Source: CAYGZT01 sp964354445 (GTDB lineage: Bacteria; Patescibacteriota; Minisyncoccia; UBA6257; JAGOQP01). From it: DNA of 5,911 nucleotides. Made by a program: the position numbers and the translations under genes. The notes beneath the pieces are model-generated. The model was not told where the DNA came from, did no database searches, and saw only the letters and a list, made by a program, of their open reading frames with translations. Location of the stretch: contig CAYGZT010000022.1 of NCBI GenBank assembly GCA_964354445.1, forward strand, positions 1 to 5,911, written 5' to 3'. Below, one piece after another: positions 1-5,278 of the stretch (position 1 is its first letter; every line of letters starts with the position of its first letter).

Positions 1-595
1 GCACCTGCGCATCGTATTTCTTGCCGTCGTTGGTGAGTACGGTGTATTCGGCGTCCGTGTCGCTAACCACGTGCTTGTTGGTGACAATCAAGCCGTCGGA
101 GGAAACCAGAAACCCGGACCCGCCGCCGACTTCTTGTTTGCGCGTTCCCTTCTGGCAGGGCTGCGAGAACTGAAAGCCACCGCCGAAGAACTGCTGAAAC
201 TCGGGGGGGAGATCTGCAAATGGATTGTAGGGACACTGTTCAATGACCGGAAGATCTTTGGTGATGACGATGGAAACGACTGCAGGCGTTGCACTTTCAA
301 CCGCCTGCACGACGGCATTCTCGTAGTCGTACACCGGCTTTGCAAGCTCAGGTTGTGTGCCGCCGCTCTCGCTTTCCGGCACCGAAGGTGGAGGTACCTG
401 CAAGGGAGCCCCGGGTATGAGAGGAGTGAGCCGCTTGAGTAGGTTGTTGTAAATGTCGTCGAGTATCGTCGCATTGCTTGTGTTGGTTACGCCCGCCCCA
501 AGAAAGCCGCCGACGAGTGCAGCTGCAACCAACCATCCCACAACGGTTTTGTTTTTGGTCACTTTTTGTGCGGAAGAGATTTTATGATGAAACAT
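1..595 (-). CDS. htrA: HtrA/DegP-family trypsin-like serine protease, N-terminal part (runs off the left edge)
   Basis: This is an extracytoplasmic protease that degrades or refolds damaged envelope proteins. I read 198 residues from the reverse strand. A basic N-terminus (residues 1-17) is followed by one hydrophobic segment (about 18-36, GWLVAAALVGGFLGAG), which should be a membrane anchor or uncleaved signal. A Pro/Glu/Ser-rich linker (about 60-85) precedes the protease fold, which starts near AVVSIVI (105-111). An LA-loop-like insert (about 120-150, with PPEFQQFFG) resembles that of DegP and carries two cysteines, C121 and C147. GSGFLVSSDGLIVTNKHVV (159-177) contains the catalytic histidine H175. 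The catalytic Asp, Ser and any PDZ domain lie beyond the edge. The ATG at 595 is the only reasonable start, because an in-frame TAG lies six codons upstream. It has no clear Shine-Dalgarno site. The gene follows the cysteine desulfurase by 31 nt but has its own promoter. Confidence 0.93.
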   Translation of the reverse strand, partial: MFHHKISSAQKVTKNKTVVGWLVAAALVGGFLGAGVTNTSNATILDDIYNNLLKRLTPLIPGAPLQVPPPSVPESESGGTQPELAKPVYDYENAVVQAVESATPAVVSIVITKDLPVIEQCPYNPFADLPPEFQQFFGGGFQFSQPCQKGTRKQEVGGGSGFLVSSDGLIVTNKHVVSDTDAEYTVLTNDGKKYDAQV

Positions 596-626
596 ACAAA
601 GATGAAAATGCTAATGCCTTATGACT

Positions 627-1832
627 CTATTGCGTGCATACCATTATAATTCGGCGCGCTGTCTCGTCAACTTCTTTTTTTGTGGTAAAGCGTCCGAAGC
701 TGAACCGGACGCTTGCTCGGATGTGCTCATTGTTATATCCCATTGCCTTCAGAACGTGCGACGGCTGCACGCGGCGCTGGGCGCAGGCAGCCCCCGATGA
801 GACGGCAATGCCCGCTACGTCAAGCGTCCTTCCCAGCGCGTCTTTATGCGGGAAAAACAGATTGAGAATGTGCGGGGACCGGCTCTCAAGAGAACCGTTT
901 ATTTCAATGCCTCCGATGCTCTGCCGCAGCACGCGATAAAAATCCAGAGAAAGCTTTGAGAGCCTGGAATATTCTTGTGTCCGTTCCCGCACGCATAATT
1001 CAAGCGCCTGCGCAAAGCCGACAATTGAAGCAACGTTGGAAGTTCCAGAACGAAGTCCCTGTTCGTGTCCGCCGCCGGTGACAAGCGGCGCAATGACTCT
1101 CGTCTTGTCGCCGCGGCCGTCGCTGTTAAGATACAACGCTCCGACTCCCTTGGGGCCGTATATTTTATGAGACGATAATGTTATTGCATCAACGCCGCTT
1201 GCAATAACGTTGAGATCACAAAGAAGCCCCGCTTGTGCCGCATCCGTGTGAAACAGCGGATACGGAGACGGCGTGTGACGCTTCGCAGGCAGTCTGAAAT
1301 CGCGAACGATTTTTGAAATCTCTGCAACAGGCTGAATGGCCCCCGTCTCGTTATTCACCCACATCACACTAACCACAATTGTGTTTCGATCCAGCGCGCG
1401 CACAAGCGCCTGCGCGTCAACGATTCCTTCACGCGAAACGGGGAGGTAGACGGCGCGCACCGCGCCGTCTCGCTCAAGATCCCTGACCGTTTCAAGCACC
1501 GACGCATGCTCTATTGCCGAGACAATAATCTTGGGGATGGTGCGGCACGTTTTACAAGCTCGGTAGTACGCCTTCAGAGCTCCCCTGATGACGAGGTTGT
1601 TCGCTTCGGTAGCCGAGGCGGTGAAGACGATATCGTCAACATGCGCGGTAATAGCTCTGGCAACGGTTCCGCGAGCCTTATCAAGCGCGGCAAGCGCTTT
1701 TTGCCCGAAATGGTGCAAGGAGCTCGGATTCCCGAAAAAATCGCCGCTCTTTTTAAGAAACGGCTCCATCGCTTTCGCCACCCGCTTGTCCAGCGGGGTC
1801 GTAGAAGCATAGTCCAGGTAGATAGATTGCAT
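627..1832 (-). CDS. iscS: Cysteine desulfurase, NifS/IscS type (group I)
   Basis: This is a cytosolic PLP enzyme that takes sulfur from L-cysteine as an enzyme persulfide for Fe-S cluster assembly or tRNA thiolation. Counting from the ATG at 1832 (401 aa, normal for the family), IYLDYASTTP opens the fold. TASATEANNL (71-80) is the cofactor phosphate region, and EHASVLE (108-114) holds the PLP-stacking His109. NNETGAIQPV (160-169) and HTDAAQA (195-201, Asp197) follow, then SSHKIYGPKG (220-229) with the Schiff-base Lys223. GGGHEQGLRSGTSN (253-266) is next, and SSGAACAQRRVQPSHVL (345-361) has catalytic Cys350 on the long loop of group I enzymes. IRASVRFSFGRFTT ends the domain. Before HTDAAQ there is a short insertion (about 178-194, RDFRLPAKRHTPSPYP) longer than usual. 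A TTG five codons upstream (1847) could also start translation, but the ATG gives the usual N-terminus. No IscU or thiolase partner is visible here. The exact subtype name is uncertain. Confidence 0.93.
   Translation of the reverse strand: MQSIYLDYASTTPLDKRVAKAMEPFLKKSGDFFGNPSSLHHFGQKALAALDKARGTVARAITAHVDDIVFTASATEANNLVIRGALKAYYRACKTCRTIPKIIVSAIEHASVLETVRDLERDGAVRAVYLPVSREGIVDAQALVRALDRNTIVVSVMWVNNETGAIQPVAEISKIVRDFRLPAKRHTPSPYPLFHTDAAQAGLLCDLNVIASGVDAITLSSHKIYGPKGVGALYLNSDGRGDKTRVIAPLVTGGGHEQGLRSGTSNVASIVGFAQALELCVRERTQEYSRLSKLSLDFYRVLRQSIGGIEINGSLESRSPHILNLFFPHKDALGRTLDVAGIAVSSGAACAQRRVQPSHVLKAMGYNNEHIRASVRFSFGRFTTKKEVDETARRIIMVCTQ
643..670 (-). promoter_or_regulatory. Sigma70-type promoter for htrA inside the 3' end of the desulfurase gene
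   Basis: Reading the minus strand, TTGACG (670-665) is followed after 16 nt by a perfect TATAAT (648-643). Transcription would start near 636, giving a leader of about 40 nt before the htrA ATG at 595. The -35 overlaps the Val-Asp-Glu codons and the -10 the Ile-Ile-Met codons near the end of the cysteine desulfurase. This is a match to consensus; no transcript evidence is available. Confidence 0.65.
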
Positions 1833-1847
1833 ACGGCAGACGTTCAA

Positions 1848-1889
1848 GAGTCAGTAGTTAGTATTCAGCATTTGGTGTTTAGCATCAAG
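1848..1889. repeat. Degenerate 7-bp tandem repeat, six units
   Basis: On the plus strand the units are GAGTCAG, TAGTTAG, TATTCAG, CATTTGG, TGTTTAG and CATCAAG. All six end in G, five have T at position 4 and five have A at position 6, so the consensus is near TATTTAG. On the strand of the flanking genes this reads as CTAAATA-like heptads. The array fills most of the gap between the terminator of the exonuclease gene and the start of the cysteine desulfurase. It may supply a weak promoter: TTGATG (1888-1883), 17 nt, AATACT (1865-1860). Confidence 0.6.
1860..1888 (-). promoter_or_regulatory. Possible weak promoter for the cysteine desulfurase
   Basis: On the minus strand TTGATG (1888-1883) is separated by exactly 17 nt from AATACT (1865-1860), which matches four of six -10 bases. 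A start near 1853 would give a leader of about 20 nt to the ATG at 1832. A promoter is expected here because a terminator separates this gene from the upstream one, but the match is poor and lies in low-complexity repeat sequence. Confidence 0.3.
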
Positions 1890-1892
1890 AAC

Positions 1893-1924
1893 AAAAAAAA
1901 TGGCTTGCTCAAACACGTGCAGCC
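1893..1924 (-). terminator. Rho-independent terminator after the exonuclease gene
   Basis: Reading the minus strand, GGCTGC (1924-1919) can pair with GCAAGCC (1908-1902) as a six-pair stem with one bulged A. It is followed by an A and then eight T residues (1900-1893). It lies 34 nt past the stop codon of the exonuclease and should end the ykuK-exonuclease transcript before the desulfurase. Confidence 0.65.
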
Positions 1925-1958
1925 GTACACTATCCTCGTTCGCTGTGGTACCTGAGCG

Positions 1959-2522
1959 CTAAAACAGCCGCTGGTACAGAAGCTTCTGGCGCCAGTCGAA
2001 ATGCACGCGCACAGGCTCTCCGCCGTCCCGCTGCGGGACCATCAGATATCCCCGGGAGCGCGCGAGTTCGTAGATTTCTTTGGTCACGCGCACGTCGTTT
2101 AAGCAATACTCCTTCAACTCCTGAATTTTTCCTTGCTCAAACAGCACCGGCGCTTCAAGCCCAGAACCGCTTTTGCCGTATCCGAGATTTTCGCGCGCCA
2201 ATAGATCCAAGCCGATGCGCTTGCCGCTGGACAGTTCTATCTCATCCAAAAGATCAATCTTGGGAATGGAAAAAATGTCAAAATCGAAGTGCTTTGCCAT
2301 CACCGGCAGATCAAACCGTGTGATCGCAAACCCGATCAAAAGCCCCGTATCCTTGAGCAAATCTCCGACTCGGTCGAGCTCGCGCGATTCAAACGTCAGA
2401 AACTCATTGCGGTTATAGGAATACAGCCCAACCACTGAGATATCCAGTGCGCGGAAATTATCGCGCCCTACATCCGCAAACGTATTGCTGGTTTCAATAT
2501 CAAGAACAAGAGTGTCCTTCAT
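1959..2522 (-). CDS. DEDDy-type 3'-5' exonuclease, RNase H fold (YprB/PolB-exonuclease-like)
   Basis: This is a predicted metal-dependent exonuclease of DNA or RNA. Its 187 residues match a stand-alone exonuclease domain with no polymerase or helicase attached. ExoI is LVLDIETSN (5-13, Asp8 and Glu10). ExoII is LLIGFAITRFDLPVM (61-75) with metal ligand Asp71. ExoIII is EYCLNDVRVTKEIYE (138-152) with Tyr139 and Asp143, the DEDDy pattern. Between them, the stretch from IDLLDEIELSSG to LGYGKSG (about 89-119) is typical of the YprB-like family. In ExoII the Asn that normally precedes the FD motif is Ala66. The ATG at 2522 is preferred: GGAG lies 11 nt upstream and the gene then begins 16 nt after the YkuK-like stop. 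A TTG at 2558 would overlap that gene and add 12 residues unlike the family. The two genes form an operon ended by the terminator at 1924-1893. The natural substrate cannot be told from sequence. Confidence 0.85.
   Translation of the reverse strand: MKDTLVLDIETSNTFADVGRDNFRALDISVVGLYSYNRNEFLTFESRELDRVGDLLKDTGLLIGFAITRFDLPVMAKHFDFDIFSIPKIDLLDEIELSSGKRIGLDLLARENLGYGKSGSGLEAPVLFEQGKIQELKEYCLNDVRVTKEIYELARSRGYLMVPQRDGGEPVRVHFDWRQKLLYQRLF
1971..1995. repeat. Two overlapping perfect palindromes near the 3' end of the exonuclease gene
   Basis: CAGAAGCTTCTG (1977-1988, 12 bp) and CTGGCGCCAG (1986-1995, 10 bp) are each perfect palindromes and share three bases. With CTGG at 1971-1974 they can also form one longer imperfect hairpin. 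They lie in coding sequence (about codons 176-184), so they may be incidental. Confidence 0.4.
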
Positions 2523-2538
2523 AGTTTCACGTGCTCCG

Positions 2539-3018
2539 TCAGACGTGTTTGTCCGCAACGCTTGAGGCAGCGTAGCTTTCCGGTTTGGTTTTAAACGTAA
2601 AGTTGTAGGCGCGGATCATGCCGGTGACTTCGGCAATCAGAGCGCTCGAGCGTCCATTCTCACCCACGTCAGCATGCACTTCAAAATCGAATCTGATGTC
2701 GGGATGTCGGCGCAAAATTGCAAGAATCTCGAGCGCGGTTTCAAGCGACAGCATTACTTCCTTGATAATGCGGTCTCGCAGCGAGAACGAGTGCTGGCCG
2801 GCGATGCGTTTCCAGAAGTAGCGGCCGCCGTTTCCGACACGGTGTACCACCACCGCGGTGACAAAATCAGTAAGGTTTGCACCGCACAATTGCGAATCCG
2901 AGCCGATGACAATTTTGTAGCGCCAGTCGGGGGCGACGCACATAAACCGCCGAATTTCATTCACCACCGCCTGCGCAGTCAGCTGTGCCCCCCGTGAATC
3001 ACGAAAATCGTTCTCCAT
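2539..3018 (-). CDS. ykuK: YkuK-like ribonuclease H-fold protein (DUF458 family)
   Basis: I recognise this 159-residue protein as a member of the YkuK/DUF458 family, which has an RNase H-like fold and a poorly defined role, probably nucleic-acid cleavage or binding. The family signatures are IGSDSQ (38-43, Asp41 in the first strand), VTAVVVHRVGNGGRYF (53-68), HADVGENGRSS (115-125, Asp117) and the C-terminal KPESYAASSVADKHV (145-159). The acidic residues in the first and third motifs fit an RNase H-type metal site. The length is close to the family norm, although the end after KHV is abrupt. The ATG at 3018 is preferred over a GTG six codons upstream (3036) because the extra residues are not family-like; neither has a good Shine-Dalgarno site. 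It is the first gene of a two-gene operon with the exonuclease and is divergent from the unknown gene at 3165. Confidence 0.85.
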   Translation of the reverse strand: MENDFRDSRGAQLTAQAVVNEIRRFMCVAPDWRYKIVIGSDSQLCGANLTDFVTAVVVHRVGNGGRYFWKRIAGQHSFSLRDRIIKEVMLSLETALEILAILRRHPDIRFDFEVHADVGENGRSSALIAEVTGMIRAYNFTFKTKPESYAASSVADKHV

Positions 3019-3026
3019 CGTCAGTA

Positions 3027-3056
3027 AAACTACCACCGCGTACCGCCCGATGTCAA
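3027..3056 (-). promoter_or_regulatory. Putative promoter of the ykuK-exonuclease operon
   Basis: On the minus strand a perfect TTGACA (3056-3051) precedes TAGTTT (3032-3027) at 18 nt, or GTAGTT at 17 nt. The -35 is strong and the -10 is weak. Transcription would begin near 3020, only about two bases before the preferred ATG at 3018, which would give an almost leaderless mRNA. Confidence 0.45.
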
Positions 3057-3083
3057 AGTGCCGCTTATTTTTTTCTTGACATC
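3049..3083. repeat. Inverted repeat TTGACATC flanking the centre of the divergent promoter region
   Basis: GATGTCAA (3049-3056) and TTGACATC (3076-3083) are perfect 8-bp inverted copies with a 19-nt AT-rich spacer containing a run of seven T. Each copy contains the -35 hexamer of one of the two divergent promoters. It may simply be two consensus -35 boxes, or an operator read by a dimer. Confidence 0.5.
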
Positions 3084-3105
3084 CCTACATCGCGCCGCAT
3101 ACACT
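3076..3105 (+). promoter_or_regulatory. Promoter of the unknown gene at 3165
   Basis: A perfect TTGACA (3076-3081) is followed after 18 nt by TACACT (3100-3105), four of six -10 bases. Transcription would start near 3112, giving a leader of about 53 nt that carries the Shine-Dalgarno site at 3150-3160. Confidence 0.55.
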
Positions 3106-3149
3106 CAGCTCCAAGAGTTGCACACCAACAAACGTCATCGGACCAAAAG

Positions 3150-3160
3150 AAGGAGGGGGG
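3150..3160 (+). promoter_or_regulatory. Strong Shine-Dalgarno site deciding the start at 3165
   Basis: AAGGAGGGGGG ends 4 nt before the ATG at 3165, and its GGAGG core (3152-3156) lies 8 nt before it. It fixes the start of this gene, although the frame stays open upstream to 2985. No other gene in the window has a comparable site. Confidence 0.85.
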
Positions 3161-3164
3161 TGTT

Positions 3165-3737
3165 ATGTCTCGTCGCATGCCGGGCGCACTCGTCACGCTT
3201 GGGGGAAACGGACATCGTGTCCCCCGGCTACTCGCACAAGAAGTAATAAAAGAGCTCCATTACATTGCCCTGAACCTGGGCCCTGTCGTTCTCCAAGAAC
3301 TTATGCGCCGATGCACCGACTCGACGTATCGCATGAACGATGTTACGCGCTCCATCTGCTGGGGTCACAACCTCTGCGAGGAGAACGGACACGTTCCCTG
3401 CAACATCGCCGACATCGTCAAGTCCGAACTCATCGAGCTTTCCGACGGTACCATTGTACCTTCATCGCTTGTCAACCGCGTTGTGGGCATGCTCAAGCGC
3501 ATGGTGCACAAGCGGAGTGCCGAGGGGGCTTGGGTGGGGCGTAATGCGATTCTTGAGATGGTGCGATTCGCTTCCGGCAAGCAGACAACGCTGGAGCAGC
3601 AGGCTCAACAGATGCTGGCAGCCGAAAATCTGACGGGAAGCTGCCACCCTATGCCCGACGCGGTCGCAGTCATCATCCGCGCTCGCGTCAGCTACGCCGT
3701 TGACGAATCGGGTAAAGAAACGGTTTCATTTTCCTGA
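3165..3737 (+). CDS. Hypothetical protein of 190 residues, no family recognised
   Basis: I do not recognise this protein. It is soluble by inspection, with no signal peptide or membrane segment, and looks mostly helical. A basic, Gly-rich N-terminus (1-20) is followed by helices at about 21-50. A Cys/His-containing stretch with C50, C65, H68, C71, H76 and C79 (CWGHNLC then GHVPC) could bind a metal. The segment at about 80-118 (IADIVKSELIEL, then VNRVVGMLKRMV) could be a small helical or winged-helix-like domain. A Gln-rich helix (about 138-154) comes next, and the C-terminus (about 165-190) looks beta-like. The gene stands alone between a consensus-type promoter and a hairpin terminator, with the best ribosome binding site in the window, so it is likely well expressed. 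It is divergent from the ykuK operon and convergent with the phosphohexomutase. Codon use looks ordinary for the window and I see no sign of transfer. A nucleic-acid-binding or regulatory role is possible but not supported by a recognised motif. Confidence 0.85.
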   Translation: MSRRMPGALVTLGGNGHRVPRLLAQEVIKELHYIALNLGPVVLQELMRRCTDSTYRMNDVTRSICWGHNLCEENGHVPCNIADIVKSELIELSDGTIVPSSLVNRVVGMLKRMVHKRSAEGAWVGRNAILEMVRFASGKQTTLEQQAQQMLAAENLTGSCHPMPDAVAVIIRARVSYAVDESGKETVSFS

Positions 3738-3753
3738 TTCCAGTTATGCACCC

Positions 3754-3787
3754 GCCTCGACGATTTCGTCGGGGCAGTTTCATATTT
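3754..3787 (+). terminator. Hairpin terminator between convergent genes
   Basis: GCCTCGACG (3754-3762) pairs with CGTCGGGGC (3767-3775) in a nine-pair stem with one T-G wobble and an ATTT loop. It is followed by the T-rich AGTTTCATATTT (3776-3787). It lies 17 nt past the TGA of the unknown gene. The T-tract is interrupted and on the minus strand there is no T-run, so it should mainly stop plus-strand transcription. Confidence 0.6.
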
Positions 3788-5165
3788 ACATCAGTGATCG
3801 AACGAGACGCACCAGTTTCTTTTGCAGAGACCCGCAACGATTTTTATCAACCCCAGCGACATTGATGCGCAGCACGTCCTCGGTATTTGAGAGACGCACG
3901 TTGAACCATATGTCCTCCATGTCAACCGAAACGCCGCTCTTTGTCGAAATCCTCCCCTTGCTGGTGAAACGGCGCCGCACATGAGCCAATATCTGCAGCG
4001 CGCGCCTGCGCGAACAGCGGACTGCCGCCTGCGGCATCCATACCAAGGGTGAAAGCAATGATTCAAAATCAGAAAGTGCATAGGGCAGACGGGAAAGCGC
4101 GCTGCATACCCTGAGTGCCGCCATAAGCCCAGAATCAGTCCAGAAAAAATCTTTGAAGTAATAGTGTCCCGAATATTCAAAGCCGATATCCGCGCGGTGC
4201 CGCTTCAGAAGCGACGGAACAAAGGAACGGCCCACGGGTCCCTCATACACGTATGGCGGCTGGATTCCCGCGCGCCGCATGTGCACGCAGTGGGTCCTGA
4301 CCGCAAACGTATCGACAGCGGTATGCACGCTCGAGCGCACTTTTCCTCCGGCGACCAAGAGGCGCCACACCTGATGCGCGTGCAACGTTTTTCCTTTGTC
4401 GTCGCAAAAGATCGCTCGATCTCCGTCCCCATCAAAGATTACTCCTAGATCCGCATGGTGTTTTCTCACCGCTTGGGATGCCTGTCGCTGCGCGAACGAT
4501 TTTGTAGGATCCGGTCCGTGGGCAGCAAACCGACTGTCAACAACGGCGTTGAGAAACACCGGTACAATATTTTTTATCCGCCCGAAAATTCTGCGCACTA
4601 CCAGCGCCGCGGTCCCGTTTGAAGCATCGATAATAACTTTCAGCGGCCTTTGTACGTCGGCCTTCTTTACAAGAAACGCGGCGTATTTGTCCAACGCTCC
4701 GGCGGTTCTGTTCACACACAAGACAGGTGTGCGTTTCTTCTTATAGAAACGCACCGCGCTTTCAAGCGCCGTCACGCCAACTCTTTTCAGCAGCGCGCTT
4801 CCTCCTACGACGTTGCTGTCTGACATGATAATCTTGATGCCGTTGTATCGCACGGGATTATGAGAGGCGGTTATGATGACACCGGCACAGGTCCGGAAAT
4901 GATGTACGAAGAATATAAGAGAAGGAGACGTAATGACGCCGACGCACACAATCTTAAAACCGGCCTCGCGCAGACCTTGTTTGAACGCGCGCTCAAGTGA
5001 AGGAGAACTTCGCCGCGCATCGCGTCCCACGACCACACGTCCGCGACGCCGCAGGGCACGCGTAAAATTCCTCCCGATTGCATACGCCAGCGGCTCGTTT
5101 ATCTGAGACGGATAGAACCCACGAATGTCGTAGGCACGAAATATGGCAGGTAAAACGCGCATCAT
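3786..5165 (-). CDS. manB: Phosphomannomutase/phosphoglucomutase (alpha-D-phosphohexomutase family)
   Basis: This cytosolic enzyme interconverts hexose 6-phosphates and 1-phosphates, feeding nucleotide-sugar synthesis for surface glycans. At 459 aa it has the full four-domain length. FRAYDIRG (9-16) and GRDAR (47-51) open domain 1. TASHNP (99-104) carries the phosphorylated Ser101. DGDGDR (245-250) supplies the Mg ligands Asp245, 247 and 249. FEYSGHYYF (329-337) is the sugar-binding loop with Glu330 and Ser332. RLSNTED (424-430) is the phosphate-binding loop of domain 4. Two ligand positions look unusual: VDTFAVR (284-290), where related enzymes have a basic residue near DVKCTR, and GPVGRSF (309-315), where related enzymes have TGHS or VGHK. 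ATG at 5165 is followed by a second ATG at 5162; neither has a Shine-Dalgarno site. Substrate preference (mannose, glucose or glucosamine) cannot be decided, so the symbol is provisional. Confidence 0.9.
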   Translation of the reverse strand: MMRVLPAIFRAYDIRGFYPSQINEPLAYAIGRNFTRALRRRGRVVVGRDARRSSPSLERAFKQGLREAGFKIVCVGVITSPSLIFFVHHFRTCAGVIITASHNPVRYNGIKIIMSDSNVVGGSALLKRVGVTALESAVRFYKKKRTPVLCVNRTAGALDKYAAFLVKKADVQRPLKVIIDASNGTAALVVRRIFGRIKNIVPVFLNAVVDSRFAAHGPDPTKSFAQRQASQAVRKHHADLGVIFDGDGDRAIFCDDKGKTLHAHQVWRLLVAGGKVRSSVHTAVDTFAVRTHCVHMRRAGIQPPYVYEGPVGRSFVPSLLKRHRADIGFEYSGHYYFKDFFWTDSGLMAALRVCSALSRLPYALSDFESLLSPLVWMPQAAVRCSRRRALQILAHVRRRFTSKGRISTKSGVSVDMEDIWFNVRLSNTEDVLRINVAGVDKNRCGSLQKKLVRLVRSLM

Positions 5166-5170
5166 CTCAT

Positions 5171-5199
5171 TTGAATTTTATCCAAAATTGCCGTTTAAT
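5171..5199 (+). promoter_or_regulatory. Promoter of ftsK
   Basis: TTGAAT (5171-5176) is followed after exactly 17 nt by TTTAAT (5194-5199), five of six -10 bases. Transcription would begin near 5206, giving a leader of about 73 nt. The -10 covers an upstream in-frame ATG at 5198, which argues against that start and for the ATG at 5279. Confidence 0.5.
5175..5180 (-). promoter_or_regulatory. Putative -10 element of the phosphohexomutase gene
   Basis: On the minus strand TAAAAT (5180-5175) matches five of six -10 bases, and only 9 nt separate it from the ATG at 5165. No good -35 lies at the right distance (TTTCAT at 17 nt). Initiation here would give a leaderless or nearly leaderless mRNA. The element overlaps the -35 of the divergent ftsK promoter. 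Confidence 0.4.
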
Positions 5200-5278
5200 G
5201 AAAGGGAGGCTTTCCGTCTGCGTTTCGTCTGTACGTTCCGCGCGTGCGCTGTCCGACCAGCGCCGCTGCACCAGTTGT

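Noticed and set aside
71..536. Open frames on both strands overlapping the left-edge protease (71-442 plus, 88-474 minus, 348-536 minus)
   Set aside because: The reverse-strand frame starting at 595 gives a clear HtrA N-terminus with the NKHVV motif. The others are low-complexity, Arg- and Ser-rich shadows of it.
2523..2558. TTG start for the exonuclease at 2558
   Set aside because: It overlaps the preceding gene and adds 12 residues that do not resemble the family. The ATG at 2522 gives a normal ExoI-proximal start and a 16-nt spacing.
2985..3164. N-terminal extension of the unknown plus-strand gene back to 2985
   Set aside because: It would overlap the start of the ykuK-like gene and the divergent promoters, and a very strong Shine-Dalgarno site places the start at 3165.
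3447..3461. GGTAC-CATT-GTACC inverted repeat
   Set aside because: It is a 5-bp arm pair inside coding sequence of the unknown gene, and is expected by chance.
5198..5278. Upstream in-frame ATG for ftsK at 5198
   Set aside because: It lies in the predicted -10 element and would add a Cys/Arg-rich stretch not typical of FtsK. The ATG at 5279 gives the usual short basic N-terminus.
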